From positions 689,099 through 753,098 of the forward strand of contig KL197718.1 of NCBI GenBank assembly GCA_000697665.1: a stretch of DNA of 64,000 bases, written 5' to 3'. How positions within the stretch are numbered: the first letter of the stretch is position 1; each line of letters begins with the position of its first letter. Source of the DNA: Jaapia argillacea MUCL 33604 (taxonomy: Eukaryota > Basidiomycota > Agaricomycetes > Jaapiales > Jaapiaceae). A program made the translations under genes and the position numbers. The notes under the pieces are model-generated. The model saw only the letters and a list, made by a program, of their open reading frames with translations. It was not told the origin of the DNA and made no database searches. Below, piece by piece: positions 24,001-36,057 of this stretch.

Positions 24001-25996
24001 TCACGACGAAGTCGTACCACCGTTCCCCTCCTCAACCTGGCCCGAGTTCTCCTCTCCTTTCTCCCTCCTAACAGCCATCTCTTCCCCATCCTCTTCCCTC
24101 GTAACAGCAGCACCCACCTCCGGGAAAATATGCTTCAACCCCAAAGTCGACACAGCCCCAACACCAAACCAAACCGCCACAACAACAAAAATCAACGAAT
24201 ACGCAGAACTATAAGCTTCCTTCACGATAGCCTGAGACTGGGGATCCAAAGAAGGTATAACAACCGTCGGACCCTGCATGATCCCAGCCCTAACACCAGG
24301 GTTCGCAAACACCTGCGAAGTCAAAGCAGCAGCATCAAGCTTCTCAGACACCCGAACATTAACAATAGCAGTGGAGATAGCAATCCCAATCAAACCTCCC
24401 AACATCCGACTGAAAGACTGGAACCCAGTAGCAGTAGCCAAATCCTTCCGATGAACACTAAATTGGATGATGATGGTCGAAACGGTGATAGTGACTCCAA
24501 TGCAAATGCCTTCGATGACTTCATACCCGTACATCCTTCCGAAATTGGTGTTGGTGCCTCCACCACCGTTGATGGTGGATAACAGACCAGCACCGATGGC
24601 TCCGAGAGCAGCTGCGATGCTCATTAACGGGCGGTAAGATTTGCTGAGCATTACAGTCGCGCCTGCGAATGGACTAAGGAGTCCAGTTGGTAAGAGGATA
24701 GGGAGCATCTTCACGCCTGCTCCGATTGGACTAAGGGAGTCAACGATTTGTAAGCGCTGAGGGAGGAAGACGGTGGTTGAGTAAAGGGCGGCTCCGAGGC
24801 AGATGGTGTAGATGATCATGAGGTTGAAGTTAGGACTGGGAGGGACAGGTGTTACTTCTTGCGTAGAGTCGGACGCTGAGGCGGAGGAGGACCGGAAAAG
24901 ACGAAGAGGGAGGATGGGTTCGGGGTGTCTCGTCTCGACCCACAGGAAAACTGGGATCAAAGCAACCGAGATTGCGAGGGGAGCCAAGACTTTCGCAGAG
25001 ATCCACGGATATCCAGGCGTTCCACCAATTTGTAGCTATGGTTAGAATAGATTAGTGTAAAATCAGGGTACGGCGATGTAGAGACTGACCGATAGGGCCA
25101 ATAGGACGGCACACGCGAGTAACAGGAATGAACCAATCCAATCGATCCTTTTCTTGAGATCTCTCAGTTTAATCTGGGCTCTAGACGCGGGATATTCGAG
25201 GAAGAGCTGGAGCATCACAGCCCCGACAAATCCGATTGGCAAATTGACGAAGAAAATCCAACCTGAAAAGCAATTTCGATGTATCAGCGTCTGCTCAGCC
25301 TTGAGTACAAGAGCAAACAAACCCCAATGAACATGCTCTACGATTGCTCCTCCAACGAGCGGACCAGCAACGCTGCTAAGAGCAAAAACAGCGCCAATGA
25401 TGCTTGTATATTTGGCAACACTTTCTTGGGGAACCATAGTGGAGATTGTGACCACTACTCCAGAGTAAATCGCAGAACCTCCAATCCCTTGAAGAGCTCG
25501 GAAGACGATAAGTTCAGTCAAGGACTTGGCACCCCCACAAGCGCCTGAAAACGCCTATGAAATCACATTAGCCACAATTCAAGAGTGAGAAATGACACGT
25601 ACCATGAAGAAGATGGTGGAAACCAACAGGACATATTTACGGCCGACGATGTCAGTCAACTTTGACACAATGGGAAGGAAAGCTCAACGGCCGGGTCAGT
25701 GGGGGAAGAAGTAGTATGACGAGGACGGACCTACCCGTATACGTGATAATGTACGCAGTCACCACCCAACTTGTTGACTGGTAATCATTAAAGTCAGAAC
25801 CAATTTTCGGAAGTGCGACAGCAACTTTCAGAAGGCAAGGATTGGAACTCAGGAGGCACTGGATAATGAGGGGGAGCTTACCGATGGTTGAATCGAGTGC
25901 CGATATGAACAATATGAGTGCAAGGGCAGTCGACACAAGGATCCTCCGGTTAGCTGGTACATAGTAGTCGGAGTCGTTGTGGGGAGTGGCCGCCAT
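24001..25996 (-). CDS. MFS exporter, DHA2-like (14 TM)
   Basis: Six exons fit: 25996-25882, 25824-25735, 25682-25603, 25554-25323, 25262-25090 and 25035-24001, about 574 residues. Sequence features of drug:H+ antiporter-type facilitators are visible: an N-terminal TM start (ALILFISALDSTIVAVALP), the loop motif DIVGRKYVLL, the TM5-type FRALQGIGGSAIYSG and PLVGGAIVEHVHWGWIFFVNLPIG. The C-terminal half has the extra hydrophobic segments expected of 14-TM members. The tail after the last segment is charged (EEDGEEMAVRREKGEEN), likely cytosolic. Such pumps often export the product of an adjacent secondary-metabolite cluster, which fits the polyketide synthase and oxygenase next door. An alternative ATG lies 9 bp upstream (26005). 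Substrate unknown. Confidence 0.92.
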
Positions 25997-27020
25997 TGGC
26001 AGCAAGATGTTTGGCTTGAGTCACGGACGGGTGGGCAGGGGAGAAAAGTATAGCGAGGAGGGCCCAGCGTCGGCTGAGTCGACGGTCTGGGTGAAGAAGC
26101 CTTTCTCACAGTTAAAATGAGTACACATTGGAAACTCGCAGCGATTGCTGATGATCATTTCGACCTGAGAATGAAGGAACCGGCAATCAAGAGGTCAAGT
26201 CTGCAAGTGTCTGGGGTCCCAGTCAATGGCTTCTTGATCTGTGGCTGTGCTTCGACAACAGCCGTTTGCTTCCGCGTTCCCTCTATACTTAGTTCCCTCA
26301 TCCCACCATCATCTTGGCTGCCAGATTATTAGATTTTAATTCGAACCCTCCATCAAATATCTGCCATAGCTGCTGCAGTCTGAAGTTCTCTCCGTTGGAC
26401 GTAATGGACTTCTGATCTTTTCCGCTCCTCGGATGCGACTGTTGGGTTGCTCTCAGCGATAACAAAAATAAACTGATAATTCATTTCCTAGACCTTGTCG
26501 GCCCTCCCCGCTTTGCCCATGCATACATACAGCGGAGTCGTACGTATGACATCTCGGGACCCGTGCACAATATCCGCAGGCCATGCCTTGCTGGCGTCCG
26601 GCATGAGTTTATGTCTGGAAGTGTCCGCGCACGTTTGAAACAGACTTGGTCGCGGTCTTCATCTTCTGGAGAACATTGACCCCATTCCGCTCCGGCCTAC
26701 AGGCCTAGGGAAATCAAGGACAATTGATTCGTGGCATGACACGAAGTCAACGCGTCAACCCCAGTGTCAAATACCCCAAGAACAAGATTTTGCTCACAGC
26801 ACCTCCTCCAGGTCTCGATCGATCGGGATAAGCTCAAAAGCGATGGGAAAGACACTAGGAGCTTATCAGATAGCGAATGCAATGATAAAATCAAGTGGGT
26901 CAGCTTTTTTTTTATGCATCAGGAATCAGCTGCAGGTCTCGACTTGAACTTGATGAATGACTCTGAGTTCTCTTTCGTTCGCTGATATGGCGAAGAAATC
27001 CATCCATTTCCTATCTTCCG
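25997..27020. other. Intergenic, no gene seen
   Basis: Only short overlapping frames are present. None has domain features or linked exons. It lies upstream of the exporter and presumably holds its promoter. Confidence 0.5.
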
Positions 27021-27119
27021 TAGTCCGTGGTAATAGGTTTTGTCGCATCGACCTTTACTTTCTCTTGCGTCCAGGTTTACGTCTATGAATCTGAGTGCGA
27101 ACAAGCTGACTTGGTGATT

Positions 27120-27300
27120 GACCTCAGGATATGTCGACGATTGGGAAGTTTTGATGGACGAACGCAAGGAACTGCGGACTGGCTGTCTATCATTGCAAGA
27201 GACACAGATCCATAGTATAGACAGCTGCCATGAGCGATACATCTACGTAGATCCAACCTACTTGCATTTGATTCCAGGAGCTTCCGTATTGTTGACGAGT
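27120..27300 (+). repeat. Stray copy of the 3' module of the repeated noncoding unit
   Basis: GAAGTTTTGATGGACG, GGACTGGCTGTCTATC and GCAAGAGACACAGATCC match, with changes, the 3' modules at 9641, 40013, 43608, 47757 and 50273. The flanking text CCTACTTGCATTTGATTCCAGGAGC matches the following part of the 8.7-9.8 kb copy. The upstream TATA and subrepeats are absent here. Confidence 0.55.
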
Positions 27301-27604
27301 CTTACTTACATGGATAAGTACTGTCTCGAAACTTGCGTGGCTGAAATTCATTATATACGAGGAGATTGCATAAGACATTATTGAAGGGCCTAATAGTAAA
27401 TCTGTGGAGGTACAACAACTATGAGAGGTATTCAAGAACTTGTTAGCCGGGTACACAAAGGGTATTACACACGTCACTCCATCCGGGGAGCTTGAACCAA
27501 ACATTTATCCAAAGAACCACATCCCGCTTGACCACCTACATTCGCAGCACTTGACTTCACCAGCATTGCGACGTCGCCGATATTCACAATCACCCCAACC
27601 TCCC

Positions 27605-30600
27605 TCAACCTCCAATCTCACCAGCTCTACACTCCAGAACAACCTCAACCAGCTTCGCAGCATCGGCCTCTCCAAGCCCCGCATCCCTAAACCCAAATTT
27701 CCAAACACTAGGATCTTCGAAACTCAACGACTCTCTCACTCTCGCAAACCCAGCCGAATTCAAACCCCTATCACTCAAGAACTGATGGATGGGCTCGGGG
27801 AATTGAGATGCGGGATTTGTAGGGTGATAAGCTGGTGGTGGCGGTGGGACGTTGGCCTGGGCCTCACTGCTAACTTCATCACCTTCCAAAATGGATTGGT
27901 GGGAGATGGAAGCGGTTGGAGAGAGAGGTCTGCCGGGCGAATACGAAGATGCAGTGGCATCTGGAGGGAGAGGTGGTAAACTGGATCGACGAGAAACCCT
28001 GGAATGAATAGACTGGTCGGACAAGATAGACGACGTGGACGGAGCTCGTGAAGGGCCACGAACGGATGGAGGGCGCGGTAGAGGAGATGGTCCCGTCACC
28101 CGTACCGAATTCCCACGTGATGACGATGGTGACGTAAGGAGTGATGATTGGGTCGAACTTCGACGGGAAGACATAGAGGGTATTGTGTGTATTGAAGATG
28201 GGATAGACGGCGTTGGTGAGGGTGATCGGTCGCTTTCAGCTAGGCTGGACGCGAGTGAAACGTAAGGAGGGATGTGTGGAGAAGGTAAAGACGCCTCTGG
28301 GGGTGTTGACGGAGCTGGTGGTCGGGTTTGGGTTTCTGCTGGGCAGAGGTCAGAGTTGGTCGAGGTGTTACAAGAATGGGGTAGGTTAGACTTGCCTCCG
28401 TGGACACTGCGAGGGCTGGAAGGCGTACCTTGTGCGGTCCGAAAACCTTCACTGCCAGTTGAGGGTGTTACATCCCCATGCGCAATCCCGTTGACCACAA
28501 CGTCTCTCGCCTCGACTCCAAGCCCACTTCTCAGGGATACTGCATCAAAATCACCCCTGAGAGACTCGGTCTCAAAATCACCTCTGACATACCCTGCAAA
28601 GAAGTCGTCCCTTGTAGGCTCGGCGTCAAATCCTGCTACTCCAATCTCGTCTCGATTCAAACTTCCACCTCTGACACTACTATCATCGCTTCTACCCTCT
28701 TCCCATCTTTCCCTCTCAACTTCCCTCACCCTCGAAGGAAAGCTCTCGACGTGTGGTAAACCGATCTCCCTCTTCAACACTTCCACAACCTCTTCCAAAG
28801 TCTCTCTATACTTCGGGTTCATCTTAAACTGTCTGGTAGTGACTAGCTTGACTTCCATGCGAGGTGGGATATGGGGTGTATTTGAATCGTAGATGGGCTG
28901 AATCACAATGCCGGCAAAGAGGGCGTCTGTCAGACGGGCTAAGCCTGTCGCCTACACCCAGATAGCGAGTTTAATTCACGCAAGGCTTAAAGGAACGAGC
29001 AACCACTCACAGCATCCCAGATATCATTGATCCCTTCCTCACTCGCATCCTCCCTATCCCTTCCTTCGCTCAAAAAATGCATATGTAAACCCCTCTCACA
29101 TTGCTCATCTCTATCCTGTCTGACATCCAATCTCTCTTCGAACCTTTTCTGATCACATTCACGTTGCGAAGGTCGGTCGGGACGGAGGGAGTGGATCCAC
29201 GAACGGAGGGCTAGGGGGCCATAAGGAGCAATGCGCCGGGAGGCTCGGCGAGTCAAAGTTGGAGAGTGGGCAGAGTGATGAGAGTGACTAGAGTGGAAAG
29301 AATGGACAGAGGGTGTTCTTGATGTTATTGAGGGTGTAAGGCGATGATTCCGAGAGGACGAAGACGAGGAGTTGGGTAAGGGTGGGGAAGACGACCCTGT
29401 CGGTGTCTGTTGGTGTGCGTCATGTGCGTCCTGTTGACGCTTCTGTTGGTGGGATGAGTGCGGTCTGAATGCATCTCGTAGAATTTCTTCGGCTGGCAAG
29501 ACTGGGCCGTAATCGACTGCCCTTGGTCGATTCGCTGAGGAACGAAGTAATTCTTGAGGGAAAGCAGATGGGAGTTTCTTTCCCGATAGGACCCTGTTGA
29601 TTAGATGTATCGCTATAGCTAGACCCTGGGGTGATAAACGACCCTTCTTTCCAGTGTCTGCTAGATCCCTGCCCAATAGAAACCGCATTAACCTCCAAGT
29701 TGGGAGTGCGAGAGGGTAAGGTGATACTCACCAAACTTTGATTAGAAGGTCATCATTCAGCTTAGATCTCCTCATGAAAGGCACGGCGACCTCCCCGATG
29801 ATATAACCCTTCCCTTTCGGGTCCAGCACGTCAAAACATCTGTCGCTCCGGATCCGCTCTTCCTCAGTGATTTCCCATTCGCCTCCTCCTTCTATGGGGT
29901 GTTTCGCTTGTTCGTAGACTTGAGATGGGAGGCATGCGGGTATAGTGGTGAGGACTCCGGAGGTGCAGCATCGGATCAGATACATGGCAACTGCGAAATC
30001 CGCCGAGTCCAGAGAACCGCGTTTGCGTTTATCGGAGAGTGCCCATATTTGTGTGAGCTTATCAACTGGAAGTTTCGACTGGACTAGTATGTCCCTGGCC
30101 TTCTCGCCTGAACCAAAGTGCAGAGGATAGTATGAGAACTAGCAGTGATCTTCTCCGACGAGGAGAGTTAGCGCACCACTCAAAAGTCCGTTGATGGGTA
30201 TTGCGTCTTCAAAAATCTCCAAAAATCTGGTCTTATCGTGGGACGTCAATGGTGGCAAAGTTGGAGACACGCCGATGATGTAGGGCAGCGGTCCTGCTGG
30301 AAGACGAGTGCCCAAGTTAGAACACAGCCTGCCCCGAAATATCCCTTCTCGGAAGGACATACGTTCATTGAGCAACTTCCTCGAGATCCTCTCACCCCGC
30401 TGGGCCCAACCCATCAATCTCACAGCGGCAATCGTTTCCCTCTTGGTCAAGCTCCCACTTCTGTTGGAATCCGCCACTGCCCAAACCTGGGACAGCACCT
30501 CTGGCGATAAATTGGACCCACCAAATAGATCTAGCGCCACTTCACCCACCAACATACCCAATTTTTGGGCTACTGGATGGGCGAACATCTTGTCAACAAG

Positions 30601-30633
30601 GACGAGCTCTTCCGGAGTTGGAGACAGCGACAT
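27605..30633 (-). CDS. EH-domain protein with three EH domains (paralogue A)
   Basis: EH1 begins at the ATG at 30633 (ELVLVDKMFAHP ... LSQVWAVADSNRSGSL). EH2 appears after splicing near 30.1 kb (KARDILVQSKLPVDKLTQIW, then ALSDKRKRGSLDSADFAVAM). EH3 follows (RCFDVLDPKGKGYIIGEVAV, then ADTGKKGRLSPQGLAIAI). After a Ser/His-rich linker comes a block conserved with paralogue B (ECDQKRFEERLDVRQDRD and LHMHF). Then come TDALFAGIVIQP, TRQFKMNPKYRETLEEVVEV, a long Ser/Pro linker, and a conserved C-terminal module (EPIHQFLSDRGL, WKFGFRDAGLGEADAAKLV). EH domains bind NPF peptides and usually act in endocytosis; three EH domains recall Ede1/Eps15, but the C-terminal half is not the usual Ede1 form. First-intron position and phase match paralogue B. 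Exon borders were inferred by eye. Confidence 0.85.
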
Positions 30634-30887
30634 GAGGGTACAAGGGAACGTGTGCCGTGAACGTTGTTGTTATCGAGGAAATAGCCTAGTAGGGACTTTA
30701 GGCGCTGCATGCTGCCAAGTAACTCTGAGACTCGGCGAAAGTCACTGCGTAGTAGTAAATTCATAACAACTGTACAGCTGCGAACGTCCAGCGCTTATGT
30801 CGAAGTTTGCCTCGAGCCCATCAAACATGCTCGGCTTCCGAAGGTAGAGCGGCTACGGGCAGTACGCTTTTCTTGTTCCGCACCTCC
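30634..30887. promoter_or_regulatory. Short bidirectional promoter between EH paralogues
   Basis: Only 254 bp separate the two start codons of the head-to-head EH genes, so their promoters must overlap. The segment has no clear TATA box. Confidence 0.5.
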
Positions 30888-33800
30888 ATGACCGCTTCAC
30901 CAACATCTGCAGAGCTAGAGCTCGTGGACAAGATCTTTGCTCACCCATCTGTGGAAACCTCTGGATACTTGGACGGAGATGTTGCCGTGCACATCTTTTT
31001 GGACTCGGAGCTTCCCAACGCGACTCTGAGAGATGTTTGGGACTTGGCAGAATCTAGTCAGGGTGGTCGATTGTCCAGAATTGAGACTGCCATCGCTGTC
31101 AGACTGATGGGATGGGCACAGGCGGGGAAGACGGTGACGAAGGAGTTGATCAATACTCGTGCGTGATAAGGTCTTTGAATGGTTGGTATTCGCTACACCT
31201 TGCTCAGATGAACCTACTCCACTGTAGCGGGCCCGCTGCCATACATCACTGGCGTATCCACTCCGTTGCCTCCGTTGACCTCCGAGGATAAGGGGAAGTT
31301 TCATAAGATTTTTACTGGAGCAAAGCCTGTGGATGGAGTCTTGGATGGCAAGTCGCGATATCGAGTGGATCGATCGAGCTGAAATCTTATGGTTGTCGTA
31401 TAGAAGGGGCAGTACGAGCACTTCTCCCCAAGTCGAACCTTCCTTCTGAACGGCTCCACCAGATACGGTGAGTCGCATTGCCTTCCGTCATCAATGGACC
31501 TGTTCTCACCAGGAGTCCTCTTCCCTCCAGCTCGTTGGCCGATCCAAGCCACAGCGGTTCCTTCGACTTCCCTTCGTTCTGTATCGCCATGTACCTTGTG
31601 CAAGCGTGCATGCTAGGAAAGCTTGAAACAGTTCCCCCCATCATCCCGCGGTCGATCCGCGAAAAGGCAATGCAGACAGGCGATTTCAACCCTTTCCCAG
31701 CCTTATCAAGCTCAGGAATCAGCCCATTACGACCTACAGCCCCTCCTAAACCACCGAAACCTGCGCCAAACTCCACTGGAAACCAACGACCCAGACCTCC
31801 CATTGCTCCCAAACCGCTATTGGCCTCTCCAGATATAGCTACATCGACTTCGACTCCCCCAAGATCTGCTAGAGCAGGTGTCGTCGCTGCCGCTGTAGCA
31901 AGAATGACACAAGCTGCAACTAGCGTGTCTCCAGTCACTCCGTCCCCTCAGCAGACTCAGCAGACTCACCGTCGTGTCATGTCGGGCCCTGCTGACGTAA
32001 TGTTGTCCAGGGCAAACACGGTCGTTCCTTCTCGAACTCTTCCTACACCAGACGAGGATCCTCCGGAACCACCAGCGTCAGCTCCACCCGCGACTACGTC
32101 GGCGACTGCTCAAGCCATTCAGCGTCGTCTGGCTTCGAGGTCCACGATTTCCTCCGGCAGTCCGTCTCGCGCCATCGCCAGTCCTCAGCCTCCCAATCTA
32201 CTAGAGTCACCTCTAGATGAAGAACCTGCACCCACGACGTCCTTACTCGCCTCCGCTGCTGCCCAGGCGGTTCAAAATCGTGTTACATTGAGATCTCCAG
32301 CTACCCCAGGCGCTCGCCCTGACCCCCCTCCCATTTCCCAGCATTCTAATCAACCAGAGCGTCAACCTCCAGACGCTCCCTCCTCCCCCGCCGCTTCGGT
32401 GTTCTCACAAGTCCCAGTACGTCGTCGACGCCGTGAACTTGTTCGCAATCGTGCTTCTTATGGTCCGCCTGGTCTTCGTGCATGGGTTCAATCAAACGGG
32501 TTGAACAGGCCACTGCAGCGAGAGTGTGACTTGCGGAGGTTGGAGGAGAGATTGGATGTCAGGCTGGATAGGGACGACCAAGTGGATCGCGCATTGCATA
32601 TGCATTTTGTTCCTAGCGCGGCCGATCGGAAGTTGGCAGTCGAAGAGGCTATCAACGATATTGCCGATGCTGTGAGCTTACCTACCTCTATGCCTCAATC
32701 TGACCTGAGCGCTGATGGTTATGCCTACGAAGGCTACAGGAATGGCTCGGCTTTCCGATGCTCTCTTTGCAGGATTCGTCATTCGCCCAGAATGGGACGT
32801 GAACCAACCCCTCCAACCTTCCAAAGTTGAAGTCGAAGTCATCAGTACGCGGCAATTCAAGATGAATCCAGAGTACAAGAAAGTATTGGATAGAGCCGTT
32901 GAGGTGCTGCAGCAAACTATCGGTGTTCCTCATATTCTTGGATATCGTGATCGACTTCAGATGGTTCAGCCGGAACCTGGGTACGTTTTAGATGCTCATA
33001 CCAAGGCGATGCAGAACCAGGACGTTACTCTCGACCCAACCGTCCAAGGTGATCATGTTGAGGGATTCGTGCTGGGCCCCAGCCTTCAAAGACTATCAAC
33101 CCCCGCACGCACTCCACTCCAACCAACCATTGAAGAGGATCGTCTTGAGGGATTCTCCCAGGACCCTGGCCTTCAAAGACTCTCAACTCCTGCATGCACT
33201 CCACAGCCACCGCCACCGCCTCCTCCAGCAATGTCAAGTCCTGTCTCAGGCAAGTACTTCGAACTCCGTAATGATTGCCCTAATTGACGTCATATTTCTT
33301 ACCTAGAGAGGGCTCCAAACATGCGGCGTAGTTCCTCGCTGGCACGTCAAGAGGCATTATTATCAAGTTTGATGCCTCCCATTCCCAATATTCCACCTTC
33401 AACTCGCGCCAGCCCAAGTTTGCCGCCTATATCCCCCTCACCACCCTCTCCCCCAAGACCTACGCTGGTCCTTCGTCCGCCGCCGGTTCCTCCTACCCCG
33501 ACTCGATCAAACGACCCATCGCCTCCCCTGCCTCCCATTCCAGCTGGACTACTACACCTACACGACTCACATTTACATCGTTCGCTCCCGCCTACGCCCA
33601 GACCGGCTAGCGCAATCCCAGCCCGCCGGCCGACACCTCCCCCTGCCCCTACAGTTGTGCGATCTCCTTCTCTTGGGGGATCTCCACAACCTGCGTCACC
33701 GCCCATCAACAATACCAATCGGAACCAAGCAACCCATCGCGATATAACCCCTGCAAGCCGGGCTCCCCCTGCACCTATCGACACTAACATCAGACGTCAA

Positions 33801-34238
33801 AATTCAGTTATTCGGGATGGCGATTCTCGGAACCGCGCTCCTCCACCCATCAATACCCGCACTACGGATCAAACACTATCATCTCCAGATGGTGATTGGG
33901 TTCATACCCCTCTCGGTTCTCCAACAACACCTATTCAACGATTACCCGACTTACCCCCTCCCGACTACTATTCCACCGACGTCACCCGATTCCAATTCGC
34001 AGAACCTATCCATCAGTTCCTCGTGGAATGTGGTTTGACTGCGACAGGTTTTGCAAGGATTGATGAAGTGATGTCGTATGAACCTTCGGCTTGGAAATTT
34101 GGTTTTGAGGATGCTGGTTTGACCTCGGATCAAGCTCAACATCTGGTGGATATTTATTTGGCTTGTCTTGATCCTGATACGAGGGATGTTGTGGAGACTG
34201 CTGCTGCTGCTGCCCTGCTTCGTCAGTGGGATACCTGA
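30888..34238 (+). CDS. EH-domain protein with two EH domains (paralogue B)
   Basis: The ATG at 30888 starts MTASPTSAELELVDKIFAHP, parallel to paralogue A. EH1 continues with GYLDGDVAVHIFLDSE and LRDVWDLAESSQGGRL; its loop lacks the EF-hand acidic set kept in A. Exon 1 ends at 31159. EH2 is assembled from the small exon near 31.41-31.47 kb (ALLPKSNLPSERLHQI) and the next exon (SLADPSHSGSFDFPSFCIAM). No third EH is visible: the sequence passes straight into a Pro/Ser/Ala-rich linker. The conserved middle block (ECDLRRLEERLDVRLDRD, LHMHF) is followed by LSDALFAGFVIRP, TRQFKMNPEYKKVLDRAVEV and the C-terminal module EPIHQFLVECGL/WKFGFEDAGL, ending at 34238. It is therefore a shortened sister of paralogue A, likely with a related membrane-traffic or scaffold role. 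Confidence 0.85.
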
Positions 34239-34367
34239 TTTATCATACCCCTTCGTCCTGAATACACGACCTGGTTCTGTATTCTCGTTCCTGTTGAACT
34301 TATTCGCACCTTGTTCAGACTGCGTATATGTACATTTGTGGACGTGAACCACCATGTATCCATATAT

Positions 34368-35269
34368 CTATTTATCAATTATGGAGCGAATTTTAGAGTG
34401 GGACGGAATCATGGAGTGTGTGTGTGATTGCGAGTCAATTCGACTAGTAAATCTATACGTGAAGTCCGAGTGCCAAGTCGCTTCAACGTACGTCTGACGA
34501 GAATACAATATGGTTCCGAGATTAAGGAGACAAAACCCTCCGTATATCAATGCGATATTGAAACAACAGTATTTGATGGTCTGTGGTGAAAAGGTAGGTC
34601 TTAAGGTCGAAGGAAAGAATTTGCACTCGTCGGCGTCGAGCACGTTGGTAATAATGGTGATATGGAGAAAAATCTGGATAGTTCTAGTTAGCGACTGGAA
34701 TACTGTATACACAAGAAAGAGGTTGGAACTCACCGCTTGTGGGAAAGAGTTGACAGGAAGCGAGAAGAATAGGGCGATGAGAGAGGGTAGTAAGGGTAGC
34801 TTCATGTTACGAGGTTGCGGCTGGTTGTTGTCTTGGTTCATGCTTAGGAGCGGGATGTGGGAGGACGCGCCGATAGACGTGGAGGAGTAGGAGGAGTAGG
34901 AGGTGCCATAGCTGCGGCTGAGGCCCTCCGAATCGCCGCTGCCTGAGCTTTTAAATTCTCAAGTTTCGCCTCAACAACAACGAGCTCGGCACTGGCAGCA
35001 GCAATCCTCGACTCAACAGCAGCAATTTTCACCTCATTAACAGCGGTCTTCGCCATATTAGCGGCAATCCTCGCCTCGTTAACATAAATCGTCGCCTCCT
35101 TGATAGCAATCCTCCCCTCATTAGCAGCAATCCTTGCTTCAGCAGCAGCATCCTCCATTTGGACAGCGTACAGCTGCAACCGGAGCCAACTCGTTCCCTG
35201 TGCATGTTTCTATGTGACGTGGTAGGCCTCGTAGCGCAGGGTCCTTCCAGTCTTGTGTACTTTGGGCAT
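34368..35269 (-). pseudogene. Coiled-coil MPK-type gene, copy 1, disrupted and next to a gap
   Basis: The minus strand begins MPKVHKTGRTLRYEAYHVT at 35269 and then meets a TAG in frame. The sister copy at 41.8-42.2 kb reads on at that point. Downstream, an Ala-rich heptad region (EARIAANEGRIAIKEA and similar) with coiled-coil character stays open to 34844, followed by APPTPP. A second short frame (34841-34368) encodes two hydrophobic stretches (LPSLIALFFSLPVNSF; CCFNIALIYGGFCLLNLG) around a probable intron. Whether both parts belong to one gene is unclear. The copy stops against the run of N on its 5' side. Confidence 0.5.
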
Positions 35270-35333
35270 GGTGGCCACTGAGATCTGAGAAGTGAGAGTA
35301 GGAAAGGCTGTTCTGTTCAATAACATCGTTTCG

Positions 35334-35523
35334 NNNNNNNNNNNNNNNNNNNNNNNNNNNNNNNNNNNNNNNNNNNNNNNNNNNNNNNNNNNNNNNNNNN
35401 NNNNNNNNNNNNNNNNNNNNNNNNNNNNNNNNNNNNNNNNNNNNNNNNNNNNNNNNNNNNNNNNNNNNNNNNNNNNNNNNNNNNNNNNNNNNNNNNNNNN
35501 NNNNNNNNNNNNNNNNNNNNNNN
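35334..35523. other. Assembly gap (190 N)
   Basis: A run of 190 undetermined bases. Sequence to its left matches the interior of the copy at 36.04-36.92 kb, and sequence to its right begins in mid-unit at a point matching 40885. The junction may therefore be a scaffold join inside a repeat rather than a true measured gap. Confidence 0.95.
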
Positions 35524-36047
35524 GAAGACTGCATATCCCAATCGGCCTGGCCCAAGCGATCCAACACCACGTCGCCGTCGTTCCACTCGCGTGACCTAAA
35601 ACATGAGCAAGACTAAACATGCATATGGAACGCTCACCCGACCGTCATCCTAGGACTCGTCAGACAGACACCAACCTCTTAGCCCAATCCGCTCCGATGT
35701 CAAGGACCAGCTCGTCTTGATCAACATCTGGCACCGTGATGGTCCCCAAAGTGCCGAAAACAGCAGAGAAAGCCCTCCCAACACCATCACTCACCATCAT
35801 CCTCGAGCATCAGCTCTGCTAGCGGAATTCCCTCCAGATGCTGCAATGGCGTCGGCCTCTCCATACATATAGGGATGTATGGGACGTTCTGGAATCGATA
35901 GTCGCGCGAGTTTGGTAGGTCGCCTTGTCTCAGATATTGGAAGATATGTCCGGGTATATGGATGCATCTGCAGAGATGGAGGGCTTCTATGGTCGGATTT
36001 CGACAGAGGAAATCACATAATAATTTGAGAAAATAAGTACATGACAT
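35524..36047 (-). pseudogene. 3' fragment of an unidentified gene, copy 1
   Basis: Identical, as far as I compared it, to 40885-41408. The minus strand reads FLCRNPTIEALHLCRCIHIP, then an 80-residue stretch ending AELMLEDD. Two plausible introns follow, and then DELVLDIGADWAKR and SREWNDGDVVLDRLGQADW. The start resembles the tail of a leucine-rich repeat array, as in basidiomycete F-box/LRR proteins, but that is a guess. No 5' exons exist here, so it is a fragment. The final codons fall in the gap. Confidence 0.45.
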
Positions 36048-36057
36048 CGACAGTTCT

